The position numbers and the translations under genes are program-made. From Planctomycetota bacterium (GTDB lineage Bacteria; Planctomycetota; SZUA-567; H5-PLA8), in contig JAPLOD010000051.1 of NCBI GenBank assembly GCA_026692735.1, positions 1 through 46,081 on the forward strand: DNA of 46,081 bases, in the 5' to 3' direction. Positions 6,332 to 15,212 of this stretch are shown piece by piece. The notes beneath the pieces are model-generated. The model was not told the origin of the DNA. It searched no databases and saw only the letters and a list, made by a program, of their open reading frames with translations. Numbering within the stretch: position 1 is the first letter of the stretch; every line of letters starts with the position of its first letter.

Positions 6332-8819
6332 ACGCGGCCGCCGCGGCCATCCGTTCCGCGCAGGAGTTTCTCGACGTCTTCTTCGGTGCGGACGGCGATT
6401 ACCCGGAGCACCTCAACTACCTCCACTACGGTGTGCAGTGCGATCTCGGCCCGCTCGCGCTCTGCGCGCTGCAGAGGAAGGGGATCAACGTCCTCGGCAA
6501 GGGATCGTCCTACGAGCGGTTCCTCACGTGGGTGCCCTACGAGCTTATGCCGGGGACGAACGTCGGCCTCGGCATGGGAGACGCCGGTCTCGCCCCCACG
6601 ACGGACCCGGATCTGTACAAGCTTCTTCTTTGGGCCAACCCGGAGAACCCCTACGCGAACTGGCTGGCCGACCGGATCGGCGGGGGCGTGGGCATCCCGG
6701 TGGGCGCGATCCTGTGGTATCGGAAGCCGCAGGAGGTTGACATCGCGCCCTTGATGTCGCCGGTCAAGCACGGCCGGTACATGGGCACGGTGTACTTCCG
6801 GGCCGGTTGGGGGCTGGGGGAACCGGCGCTGACCTTTGACGTGCGCTCCTTCGTTGGGATCCACGAGCAAGGCGATATCGGCAATTTCACACTGCATGCC
6901 TAGGGCGAGTGGTTCGCGGCCGATTCGGGATATGGAAGCTGGGACGCGACGCACCTGGGCAACCGCAGCGGCCGCGCGCACAACCTGGTGCTGATTGACG
7001 GCCGCGGCCAGGACGTGCAGATGTGGAGATGCAATTACCTGAAGCTCGGCCGCCCTTTGTGCGGGGACATCCAGTACGTGCTGGACGACCCCTTCGCCGC
7101 CGCGACGACGGCGGACCTCCGGGACGCCTACAGCCTGGGGTTCCACGGCTACCAGGATTTTCTCCATGACCAGGTGCTGGCGCTGGATCCCGTAGGCGTG
7201 GCCCGGCGATCCCTGGTCTGGGTGCGTCCGGATCCTGCGGCGGGTGTCCCGGCGTACTACGTCGTGAGCGATGACATCGAGAAGGACGACAAGGAGCATG
7301 ACTACGACTGGCTCCTGCAACTGGCCCCGGACAACATCGCGGAACTGCAGGCCAATTCGTTCACTGTGTCCAAGAATCCCGCAACGCCCGAGACGTTTCT
7401 CGAAGGGCCGGCCGAGCGGGACAAGAACGGCACCTTCGTCGGCAATGCCCGAGTCGCCGTCGAGACGCCCAAAGACGGACGCTACTGGCTGTATGTCCTG
7501 GCGGGCTGTTCCGACCGCACGGGCATGGGGTTCCGCTACTACAGCGCCGCGGTTGACGGCCGTTCGACCGGCTATGCCGCCGTGGGATGGTCTGAATCCG
7601 TCTGGGACTGGCACGGGCTGAACAACCAGGCGGCGGACGGCATGGAGCTCAAGGCGGGAAAGCACGAGATCGCGATCAACGAGGGCGGCCACGGCCCGCC
7701 GGGGGCCGCTCTGCGCGTGGGGGCGGTCGCGCTCTCTTCCGTCCGCGACGTCGCGCCGTCCTTCCTGGGCGTCCGTGGTTACGCGCGGAGAGAGGATAAG
7801 CCGGAGGACGCGACGCCCCTGCCCAACCCCTACGTCCCGCCCGCGGTGCCGGAGGGCGTCGTCTGCGTGCCCGTGACGAAGGACAACACCGCTCTCAGCG
7901 ACGGGTGGACCTGGAAGACGGAGAAGCGGGCACAGATGGACGTTCATTTCATCTGCGCCGAGCCGCTGCAGACGATGCGGCTCGAGCAGGACGTCCTCCG
8001 CGTGAGGTCCGGCCACGGCTTCTGGATCGTGCACCCGCGCGTCCACGCCCATAGCGTGTGGAAAGACATCGAGGCATTCCGGAGCCTCCACGCGCCCACT
8101 CAGATCAGGGGCCGCAATCCGCATTTCACCGCGCTCTTGTACCCGCGTCGGGCCGACATGGAGCGGCCGACGATCGAGCTGCTGAAAGAGGATCCGCCGA
8201 TCAACCTGGATGGCGAAGTGATGCCCGTCCCGGCCGTGAAGGTGACGTGGCAGAACGCCGTGGATTACATCGGCGCCTACCAGGCGCGAAGTTCGCGCCC
8301 GCTGGTTACGCAGGATCTCTCCATCGTCCGGCTGCCGCGAGCGGACGAGAACCTGGCGAAGGTCAAGTACCTGCTGGTCTGTGGCAACCGCCTCACGTTC
8401 CGGCCGAAGAACGCGCGCAAGGAGGACCCGCCGAAGGAATTGCTCAAGGTCGAGGACCCGCGCAACATCACCTCTGTGACCGTCGCCTGCAGCGGCTCCG
8501 TCCTGCACATCGCCGCCTATCCCCGGCCGACCTCGTTCTGGAAGCTCTGCGTCCCCGTGAACCTGAAGGCGTACGGCCCGGACGTGAAGGAGGTCTATGT
8601 GAACGGGACCAAGACCGCTTTCAAGCGCGAGGGCGATGAGGTCTCCGTCACGGTCACACCGGAGCGGCACGAATCCGTCAAGGAGAGGATCGAAAAGCGC
8701 CGGGAACGCTACTATTCCCGGATGTCTCCATAGAGCGCGATCGCCGGGTGCCACGGCATCCTTGCCGTGCGCGCTCCATACCCCCAAAGGGACGCATATC
8801 CGGCAGAGAGGAGCGGGAC

Positions 8820-9839
8820 ATGGATGCGGGAAGGATCGTCGTCCGAGGATTCGCGGCGGGCGTGGCGGGCATCCTCTTGGCGGCCGGATGTGCGGCGGGC
8901 GTGGAGGCGACACCCGACGTCGTCCAGGAGCCGGAAAGCGGCAAGTCCCCCGACCCGGCGGAAGTGGCCAGCCTCCTTGGGCCGGACGCGGCCAGAGACA
9001 TCGCCTACCCGTGGGTCCGCCGCGGCTATGAGGCCGCGTGCGATCTGACAGCCCTCTCCCCAGCCAACGTGGAGATCGCCGCCAAGCCCTTCACCGCGGT
9101 AACCCACTGGACCCATGTCCACAAGCGCCCCGGCATTGGCGCCCGCTGCGTCTCCATCAGCGCCAAGAGCGTGCGCCCGAATTTCATCATCATGCTGTAC
9201 CCGCACCGCGACGAGATCCTTCCGCAACCGAAAAAGGCGCCGGTACCGGCGTGCCGCCCATCGGCCGTCCCGGGGTTCGAGCAGGAGGTGAAGTGGCCGG
9301 ACTGCGTGGACTTCATCGGGCTGGCGCAGGCGAAGACATCGGCGCTGAAGCCGTTCGAGTCCTACAGCGAGCCGGCCGCCAAAGCGGAGACCGGCACGGC
9401 CAAAGCGGAGACCGGCACCGCCGGCGACAAGCCCGTGCTGTTCCTGTCGCACTTCGCCCGGGACCTGGAGTTTAAGGGCCGCAAGCTCGTGACGGTGGAG
9501 GGTGGGAACCCCGGGGGAGCTTTCACCGTCCTGATGTCCGGCGACACGGTCAACCTGAGCGCGTTGGTGCATCCGGACATGGAGTACCAGGTCCGCGCGC
9601 CGGCGCGGCTGACGATCTGGGCGCCGGAGGCGAAGCGCGTGCTGCTGGAAGGCCGGCCGGTTGAGTTCGCGCGGCGGGGCGAGTCGGTGGTAGTGACGGT
9701 GACGACGCGGAAAGTCAGGTATCGCGTGGACGGGATCGCCGAACGGATCGAGAGAAAGGCCGCGTATCAACTGGGCGGGACCTGGAGCTTCCTGGGGGTG
9801 CCGGAGGAGCGCCAGGGGCCTGCGGCGCCGGGGAGATGA
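8820..9839 (+). CDS. Putative lipoprotein related to the C-terminal domain of the upstream lyase
   Basis: A 339-residue protein with an N-terminal lipoprotein signal: RIVVRGFAAG then ILLAAGC, a good lipobox with Cys about residue 23. The ATG at 8820 has AGAGGAG upstream, which decides the start over the longer ORF. The body aligns by eye with the last third of the heparinase-like protein: FIIMLYPHR/FTALLYPRR, VKWPDCVDFIG/VKVTWQNAVDYIG, and VLLEGRPVEFARRGESVVVTVT against VYVNGTKTAFKREGDEVSVTVT. It therefore seems to be a free, membrane-anchored version of that lyase accessory domain, 86 bp downstream and probably in the same operon. A tandem AKAETGT repeat interrupts it near the middle. The function is unknown; substrate binding is a guess. 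Confidence 0.75.
   Translation: MDAGRIVVRGFAAGVAGILLAAGCAAGVEATPDVVQEPESGKSPDPAEVASLLGPDAARDIAYPWVRRGYEAACDLTALSPANVEIAAKPFTAVTHWTHVHKRPGIGARCVSISAKSVRPNFIIMLYPHRDEILPQPKKAPVPACRPSAVPGFEQEVKWPDCVDFIGLAQAKTSALKPFESYSEPAAKAETGTAKAETGTAGDKPVLFLSHFARDLEFKGRKLVTVEGGNPGGAFTVLMSGDTVNLSALVHPDMEYQVRAPARLTIWAPEAKRVLLEGRPVEFARRGESVVVTVTTRKVRYRVDGIAERIERKAAYQLGGTWSFLGVPEERQGPAAPGR
9378..9425 (+). repeat. AKAETGT coding repeat, tandem pair
   Basis: Two adjacent 21-bp units (GCCAAAGCGGAGACCGGCAC plus one base) followed by GCCGGC encode AKAETGTAKAETGTAG. Single copies recur in frame at 10304, and in reverse-complement form at 11463, 12255 and 12741. Confidence 0.75.
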
Positions 9840-9857
9840 CGTGGAAGGTTCAATCTT

Positions 9858-9977
9858 CTATAGTTCGTAGTTTGTGGTTCGTGGTTCTTGGTTCTTGCGT
9901 CGGCGGCGTTGAAAACTGGGCGGGGCGGCTGCAAACGCGGGAAACTACGAACCACGAACGCCGAACCAAGAACTATC
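9858..9977. repeat. Inverted array of GGTTCTTG/GTTCGTG words
   Basis: The left side reads TAGTTCGTAGTTTGTGGTTC and continues with GTGGTTCTTGGTTCTTG. The right side is its approximate complement, AACTACGAACCACGAACG then CGAACCAAGAACTA. The two are about 50 bp apart. It fills most of the 170-bp gap before the beta-helix gene. Confidence 0.75.
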
Positions 9978-10009
9978 TGGCGCGCGGATGACTGGCCTGG
10001 AGGGCCCAC

Positions 10010-11236
10010 ATGAGGAAGGTAATCGCAGCACTCGCACTGGCCACGTGGGTGGCTTCCGCCGCTTTTGCCGGCCAGACGTTCTATGCGGCAACGAATGGCG
10101 ACGATGGCGCGCCGGGGTCGCAGGAGAAGCCGTGGAAGACTCTCTCGGCCGCGGCGGAGACACTGAAGGCCGGCGACACGCTCGTCGTGGCGCCGGGCAC
10201 CTATGGCCCGGCGACGCTGACCAGGGGCGGCTCCGCGGGGGCGCCCGTCACGATTCGCGCAGCAGAAAAGCTCAAGGCCATTGTTGACGGCAAAGGCGGC
10301 ACCGCCAAAGTGGAGACCGGCACCGCCGGCTTTGCGTTCAAAGGGCCGGAGTGCCGTCATGTGGTGCTCGAGGGCTTCGAGATCGTGCGCTCCTCGTGGG
10401 GCGTGCTGGTGGACGGCGGGGCGAGCTTCATCGAGGTCACAGACTGCGACATCCACGGCTGCCGCATGGGAGTCAAGGTGGCTGCGGGCACTGACTGCGT
10501 TTTTCGCCGCCTCAAGCTCCACGACAACAAGTACGGCATGCACCTCGGCGACAAAGACAAGAACCGCCCGCATCGCATGCTCGTCGAGGACTGCGAGGCG
10601 CGGAACAATCACAACAAAACGCAATCGGCCGGCGACCCCATCAGCAAGGACAATTGCGACGGCTTCTGCGTCGAGTGCGGTGACGCACAGAACATCGTCT
10701 TCCGGCGCTGCTTCGCCTCAGGCAGCACCGATGCCGCGTACGACCTCAAACCCGACGACGTGGTGTTGGAGAACTGCATCGCGGGCGGCGACTGCGCGGA
10801 GGGGTTCAAGCTGTGGCGCGGGGCGAGACTCGCCAACTGCCTCTCGTATGGCAACTCAAGGTGGGCCGTGCAGACGTCGGGTGGCAGCAATAAGCCGGTG
10901 GAGATGATCAACTGCACCCTCGTTGTGGGCAAGCGCTCTGCCGTAGAGGTCCGCGGCCAGGTGCGGATGGTGAACTGCATCGTCGTGGGCGCGGTTCAAG
11001 GGGCTGTGGAAGAAGACTACAGCCTGCTATCCGAGGGGGCTGAGTCCGCCAGGAAAGGGCAGCACAGCCTTACTGGCGACCCGAAGTTCAAGGACCCCGC
11101 CAAGGGCGATTTCCATCTTCACGACGGCTCGCCCGCCGTTGACTCAGGGACCTCCGCAGGCGCCCCGCAGACCGACCTCGATGGCTCGCCCCGCCCCAAA
11201 GGAAAAGGTCCGGACATGGGCGCCTATGAGCGCTGA
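10010..11236 (+). CDS. Secreted right-handed parallel beta-helix protein
   Basis: A 408-residue protein with a Sec signal peptide (MRKVIAALALATWVASAAFA, cleavage after AFA). It then has FYAATNGDDGAPGSQEKPWKT, the DUF1565-like opening of many secreted beta-helix proteins. Repeated short turns such as DCDIHGCRMGVKV and LEGFEIVRSSWGVLV suit a pectate-lyase-like coil, and the end (LDGSPRPKGKGPDMGAYER) is the usual C-terminal signature of this group. The ATG has GGAGG upstream. It could be a polysaccharide lyase or a binding protein; catalytic residues are not evident. It carries one in-frame AKVETGTAG repeat. Confidence 0.85.
   Translation: MRKVIAALALATWVASAAFAGQTFYAATNGDDGAPGSQEKPWKTLSAAAETLKAGDTLVVAPGTYGPATLTRGGSAGAPVTIRAAEKLKAIVDGKGGTAKVETGTAGFAFKGPECRHVVLEGFEIVRSSWGVLVDGGASFIEVTDCDIHGCRMGVKVAAGTDCVFRRLKLHDNKYGMHLGDKDKNRPHRMLVEDCEARNNHNKTQSAGDPISKDNCDGFCVECGDAQNIVFRRCFASGSTDAAYDLKPDDVVLENCIAGGDCAEGFKLWRGARLANCLSYGNSRWAVQTSGGSNKPVEMINCTLVVGKRSAVEVRGQVRMVNCIVVGAVQGAVEEDYSLLSEGAESARKGQHSLTGDPKFKDPAKGDFHLHDGSPAVDSGTSAGAPQTDLDGSPRPKGKGPDMGAYER
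10304..10330 (+). repeat. AKVETGTAG coding repeat
   Basis: A single copy of the 9378 family with one base change (GTG for GCG), in the same codon phase, between VDGKGGT and FAFKGPE in a beta-helix protein. Confidence 0.7.
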
Positions 11237-11300
11237 GGCGTTATGCGCTTTCTCCCGCTTGCTTGCCAGCTAGGATGGAACACAAAATGAAGAACCCAAC

Positions 11301-11337
11301 ATCAACAATCCACAATCCAAAATCCAAAATCCCCAAT
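11301..11337. repeat. AATCCAAA/AATCCAC word array
   Basis: Successive AATCCA-type words of 7-9 bp upstream of the PcRGLX-like gene. If the long ORF start were used they would encode NPKSKIPN, an unlikely N-terminus. Similar AATCCGC/AATCCCC arrays lie at 20757, 21243, 21889-21951 and 39059. Confidence 0.6.
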
Positions 11338-11346
11338 GGGACGCTC

Positions 11347-11414
11347 ACCACGAAGAACACAAATAACAATTCGCACAACCGCTGCCGTACAATGTTCTTC
11401 GTGCTCTTCGTGGT
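11347..11414. repeat. Dispersed CACGAAGAA-type palindromic repeat, copy 3
   Basis: CACCACGAAGAACAC on the left and GTTCTTCGTGCTCTTCGTGG on the right. The right arm encodes FFVLFVV, which becomes the hydrophobic start of the signal peptide of the following gene. Confidence 0.8.
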
Positions 11415-14400
11415 CCATTTTGCACTTTGCATTCCGCTCAGCGGCATGCTCCGCGCCGGTGAGCCGGCAGTGCCGGCCTCCGCTGTGCGGGTGGAAGCGG
11501 CGGAGAACAAGGTGACCGTCTCTCGCGGCCCGCTCACACTGGTCTTCGATCCGTCCGGAAAGGGCTTCGTCACGTCAGCAAAGCTGGGCGATGTCGAGGT
11601 CTGCGGCGCGCCCGAGGCCGGCAGTGCCGGCATCCCCCTTTGCGGACTGTTCGCGTCGCTGGCTGTTCATGGCGAAGGGGCCGGCCCGCTGGAACCGTTA
11701 CGAGGCAAGGAGACTGTCGGCCAGACGTTGGCGACTCGCATTACAGGCAGCGTGGTGGATAGACCGCCGGGCGCGCGCGTCGAGATCGCCGGGACGGTTG
11801 CCTTCGAAGGCATCGGCGTTGCCCCGTTCACCGTCCGCATTGTGGTTCCAGAGAGCGGCCCCGCGATCGTGGCTTCAGCCGAGATGGAGCTGCCCGAGCG
11901 CGCGAAGAGCGCGTGCCTCACCGCATTCGGTCTTGCGCTCCCGCTCCGGCTCAATCTCCACCCGGACTCCGGGATGCAATCCAAGCGGGACAGTAAGACG
12001 GCTGCCGCCGCGATATTGCCGCGTGCCGGAACGACGATCCCCGAGATTCGCTGGCTGGTCTGTCAGCAGGACCAGACGAGCGTGTGGGGCCCCATGCTCT
12101 GGTCGCTGGCGGGGATTCGCCAGGCGACGCCCACCTCCTGTCAGGTCTGGGAGGCATGGAGCACGCAGAACCCGCCCTTCATTCTCCAACATCACACCGT
12201 CCACCCCGGCTGGATGGCCGTGGCGGACGGCCGCGTTGCTGTTGCGGCGGGGATGCCGGTCGTGCCGGTTTCCGCTTTGGTTATCGAGACAGTCGCACCC
12301 AAGGAAATCTATGTGGACAGCCGCGCCAAAGTCTTGCGCGTCTGTTTCCAGTCTCCGTACTGCCGTCCGCTGGACCTGTCCTCAGCCCCGGCGAAGCTCT
12401 CCGCGGGCCCCGCCTATCTCTTCGTCGAAGCCGCTCAGGGAAACACACGGAACGCGGATGACTACCGCGCCCCCCGCAAACGGCCGGCGCTTGCAGCCAC
12501 CGGCGAAGCGCTCGCCAAACTGCCGCCGACGCAGTGCAACTTCGGCACCATGAAGTCCCTGCCACCGGAGGTGAAAAAGGACCCGCCGCTGGCTCCCGCC
12601 GATCCGGAGTTCGCGTCCCACGAGCCGGGTTCCGCGACCGAGATCGGGATCTGGGTGGATGAGCCGTGTGGCGTCGGCCTCGAGTCATTCCCTGTTACCC
12701 GGGGCATCCCGCTCAAGCGCGGTGTTCTCAAGGACGAGAAGCCGGCAGTGCCGGTTTCCGCTAAAGCCGCGCTCTTGGATGCGGCGGGAAAGCCGGTGCC
12801 CTGTGTTTCCAGGGCGGTTGCCTTCTGGCCGGACCGCAGCATCAAGTGGCTCCTGCTGGACTTTCAGACGACCTTGAAGGCCGGCGAGGGCGCCAAGCTG
12901 AAGCTTGTGGTAGGTGACAACGCGGCGCCCGGCCCCGTTGCGAATCCCCTCAAAGTCTCGGAAACCCCCGCGAACGTCTCCGTTGACACCGGAAAGCTCA
13001 AGGCGACCTTCGCCAACCAGGGCGGAAAGCTTAGTCTGACGATTGGCCTCGACCTCAACGGCGACGGCAAGGTGACGGAAGACGAGACCATCATCAAGCC
13101 GGGGCCCGAGGTCTTCGGCTGCACGTTCAGCCACATTGCCGATTCTGAGCATTATCCTTCGAGCACCTGGCTGGACCCGGGCGAGCCCGACCCGGGCGTC
13201 CCGGAGGTGACGGAGCTGAAGGTCGAGGAGCAATCGCCCCTCCGCGCAGTGGTGCTCGTGCGCGCGAATCTCAAGCATCGGCTGCTCGCCTCGACCATTG
13301 AGCAGAAGCATCGGCCCCAAGTGGGTACGCCGGTGACGTTACGTTTTCACCTCTACGCGAACTCCGCGATGGTCAGGCTCCAGCACACCTTCATGTTCGC
13401 CGGCGACGTGAGATTCGATTTCCTCCGCGAGCTCGGCGTCCGGCTGCCGCTTGCGGCGTCAGGCGCTCAGAAGGTTCGCACCTCGCTGAACGGCGTGGCC
13501 TTGGAGCGGGCGCGCGACGGCGAGAGCGGCGTGCTGCAGGAAAACGCGGACTCAGCCGTCGCCTGGCCGGCAACGGGGTGGGGTGGGGCGCAGACGAATC
13601 CACGCGGGCACGTCGCCGATGGCTGGCTGGATGTCTCAGGCGAACGCTGGGGCGTCACGGTCGGGGCAGCGCACATGCGGGAGCGGTTCCCTCAGGAAAT
13701 CCATGTGGACAAGGACGGCATCTGGACGCATTTCTACTCGCCACGCTCACCGCCGATGGACGTGCGGCGCTATGCCTTCAAGTACGGCGACGGCGAATCC
13801 ACATCCACCGGTTTTGGCTCCGCCTTTGGCGCGCTCCGGACCCACGAAGCGTACTGGTTCTTCCACCCTGGCGGCGAGCAGGCGGCGAGAGGCGCACTTC
13901 ACGTCCAGGAAATGCTCCACCCTCCGCTCGCCCGCGCGCGTCCGCGCTACGTTGCCGACACGCTCGCTCTGGGCCATGTTGCGGAGCATGGTGCCGCTAC
14001 CAACGATCAGCATTACGACAACGTCCTCTACCATCTTCCGCGCATGCACCGCCACAACCGCGACTTCTGGCGCTGGTTCGGTTTCTGGGACTTCGGCGAC
14101 GAGGTGCAGGTGTACAACGCCGGCCGCCAGCGCTGGGACTTGGACGACGGCCGCTACGGCTGGTACAACAACGAACCGGTCCGCGACTACAACTACCACC
14201 TTGCGTTCCTGATGACGGGGAATCGCCGCATCTGGGAGGCTGCGGAGCCGATGTCCTACCATGTCTATGAGGTGGACGTGCGGCACGCCAATCCCCAGCC
14301 CTTCATGAGCGCCGCCGGCAGCTTGAGCAAGCAGGTATACGACCATTCGACCACCGGCGGCATTGACCTCTGCGGCCGCCGCCACAACTGCCAGCATTGG

Positions 14401-15168
14401 TCCGACGGCTACTTCGGTCCCCGCGTCGGCTCGCCGCCCGGCTTTCGCCTCTGTTACTACCAGAACGGCGACCCTGTGATGCGCGAGTACCTTGAGCGCA
14501 TCCTGGCCGCCGCCATGAAGACACGCCGCAGTCAGTACATGAGCGCGGACGGGGACGAGGCGGTCCTGTGGGCCATGCTGATGGGCTACGAGATGACCCT
14601 CGACCAGAAGTACCTCGACCGCATCAACGGTTACGTCAACTGCGAAGTGGAATTCGCCAAGACGCACAACGGCATCCCTGCCGCCAAGGCCAACTGGGAC
14701 TGGGCCACGAACACACCCGGCGCGCCGCCCGAAGAGCCCAGCGATGGCTTGTGGATCTGGTCGTTCGGCGGCCATCTGGCCTTCATCGAGATCGCTGATC
14801 TCTTCGGCGACCCGGCTCTGAACGCAATGCTCCAGAACTGGCTGCTCACGCTGGAGGGCTTCGGCCCCGACAAGAAGCGGCGCGAAGAATGGTCCAACCA
14901 CATGGCTGCCTGCCCGTTGCTGGCTCACTACTACCGCACCACGGGGGACAAACGGGCGCTGGAGTGGTTCCAGAAGCGCGCCAAGGGCTTCCACTCCGGC
15001 ATCCCCAAGGATGCGCCCGCAACCGACCTGGCGACGCAGGTCATGGAGGACAGCCTTCCCGCCTACACTCCGAACGACGGCTACGGCTGGGTCTACACGA
15101 CGACCACCTTCTGGTACGTCGGTATCCCGGCGTGGCAGGGCGCACTCCGGCAGCAGGCGGGGAAATGA
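11392..15168 (+). CDS. PcRGLX/YetA-like (PL26-like) secreted polysaccharide lyase
   Basis: A very large secreted protein (1258 residues from the ATG at 11392). The C-terminal two thirds match my memory of the exo-rhamnogalacturonan lyase fold. A RIFT-barrel-like domain begins near EIGIWVDEPCGVGLESFPVT and includes AVAFWPDRSIKWLLLDFQ, a central beta-sandwich follows (LRFHLYANSAMVRLQHTFMF), then an alpha/alpha toroid with LPRMHRHNRDFWRWFGFWDFG. The N-terminal 350 residues form an extra beta-rich region. Such enzymes trim rhamnogalacturonan I, which suits the pectin-like theme of the neighbours. The start is uncertain: upstream in-frame codons are repeat DNA, and no Shine-Dalgarno precedes 11392, whose signal peptide (MFFVLFVVHFALCIPL) is built from a dispersed repeat. 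Several PAVPVSA coding repeats interrupt it. Confidence 0.82.
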   Translation: MFFVLFVVHFALCIPLSGMLRAGEPAVPASAVRVEAAENKVTVSRGPLTLVFDPSGKGFVTSAKLGDVEVCGAPEAGSAGIPLCGLFASLAVHGEGAGPLEPLRGKETVGQTLATRITGSVVDRPPGARVEIAGTVAFEGIGVAPFTVRIVVPESGPAIVASAEMELPERAKSACLTAFGLALPLRLNLHPDSGMQSKRDSKTAAAAILPRAGTTIPEIRWLVCQQDQTSVWGPMLWSLAGIRQATPTSCQVWEAWSTQNPPFILQHHTVHPGWMAVADGRVAVAAGMPVVPVSALVIETVAPKEIYVDSRAKVLRVCFQSPYCRPLDLSSAPAKLSAGPAYLFVEAAQGNTRNADDYRAPRKRPALAATGEALAKLPPTQCNFGTMKSLPPEVKKDPPLAPADPEFASHEPGSATEIGIWVDEPCGVGLESFPVTRGIPLKRGVLKDEKPAVPVSAKAALLDAAGKPVPCVSRAVAFWPDRSIKWLLLDFQTTLKAGEGAKLKLVVGDNAAPGPVANPLKVSETPANVSVDTGKLKATFANQGGKLSLTIGLDLNGDGKVTEDETIIKPGPEVFGCTFSHIADSEHYPSSTWLDPGEPDPGVPEVTELKVEEQSPLRAVVLVRANLKHRLLASTIEQKHRPQVGTPVTLRFHLYANSAMVRLQHTFMFAGDVRFDFLRELGVRLPLAASGAQKVRTSLNGVALERARDGESGVLQENADSAVAWPATGWGGAQTNPRGHVADGWLDVSGERWGVTVGAAHMRERFPQEIHVDKDGIWTHFYSPRSPPMDVRRYAFKYGDGESTSTGFGSAFGALRTHEAYWFFHPGGEQAARGALHVQEMLHPPLARARPRYVADTLALGHVAEHGAATNDQHYDNVLYHLPRMHRHNRDFWRWFGFWDFGDEVQVYNAGRQRWDLDDGRYGWYNNEPVRDYNYHLAFLMTGNRRIWEAAEPMSYHVYEVDVRHANPQPFMSAAGSLSKQVYDHSTTGGIDLCGRRHNCQHWSDGYFGPRVGSPPGFRLCYYQNGDPVMREYLERILAAAMKTRRSQYMSADGDEAVLWAMLMGYEMTLDQKYLDRINGYVNCEVEFAKTHNGIPAAKANWDWATNTPGAPPEEPSDGLWIWSFGGHLAFIEIADLFGDPALNAMLQNWLLTLEGFGPDKKRREEWSNHMAACPLLAHYYRTTGDKRALEWFQKRAKGFHSGIPKDAPATDLATQVMEDSLPAYTPNDGYGWVYTTTTFWYVGIPAWQGALRQQAGK
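11463..11484 (-). repeat. AKAETGT-family coding repeat, reverse orientation (PAVPASA)
   Basis: GCCGGCAGTGCCGGCCTCCG resembles the reverse complement of the 9378 unit and encodes PAVPASAV just after the signal peptide. Confidence 0.55.
12255..12280 (-). repeat. AKAETGT-family coding repeat, reverse orientation (PVVPVSAL)
   Basis: It contains GTGCCGGTTTCCGCTTTGG, the reverse complement of the 9378 unit with one change, and encodes PVVPVSAL between AAGM and VIETVAP. Confidence 0.65.
12741..12767 (-). repeat. AKAETGT-family coding repeat, reverse orientation (PAVPVSAK)
   Basis: GCCGGCAGTGCCGGTTTCCG then CTAAAGC encodes PAVPVSAKA inside the RIFT-barrel region, between the conserved strands LKRGVLKD and LLDAAGKPV. 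It uses the same phase as the copy at 12255. Confidence 0.65.
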
Positions 15169-15172
15169 GTAG

Positions 15173-15193
15173 CACGGGCGTCCCCGCCCGTGG
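15173..15193. repeat. Small intergenic palindrome
   Basis: CACGGGCG-TCCC-CGCCCGTG, a perfect 8-bp stem in the 44-bp gap between two co-directional secreted-protein genes. It could attenuate or stabilise the message. There is no U-tract. Confidence 0.65.
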
Positions 15194-15212
15194 CGGAAAG
15201 GGGCAGGCAGTC

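Larger units (their letters stand above)
5380..8733 (+). pseudogene. Heparinase II/III-like polysaccharide lyase split by in-frame TAG
   Basis: The two listed ORFs (5380-6903 and 6988-8733) are one frame of about 1116 residues interrupted only by TAG at 6901-6903. Reading continues in frame with GEWFAADSGYGSWDATHLGN, as expected after the GNFTLHA strand of the lyase beta-sandwich. Domains: an N-terminal membrane anchor (about 19-38), a low-complexity linker, an alpha/alpha toroid beginning HPHLVLSKDDLPGIRERV, the heparinase-type beta-sandwich across the stop, and a C-terminal domain also seen in the next gene's lipoprotein. The GTG start at 5380 has GGAAGGGGG upstream. It probably cleaves a uronate polysaccharide at the cell surface. 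A single base change of Lys, Gln or Glu would make the stop; TAG is an ordinary terminator for neighbouring genes, so recoding is unlikely. A sequencing error is possible. It holds three copies of a DRAELA-encoding repeat. Confidence 0.75.

Noticed and set aside
6901-6903. Pyrrolysine codon in the lyase
   Set aside because: Several neighbouring genes terminate with TAG and no pyl gene is in the window, so a nonsense mutation or sequencing error is simpler.
5836-8913. 1025-aa minus-strand ORF
   Set aside because: It is the shadow of the heparinase-like gene: low-complexity Arg/His/Val content, no domain, and it exists because of GC-rich codon bias on the other strand.
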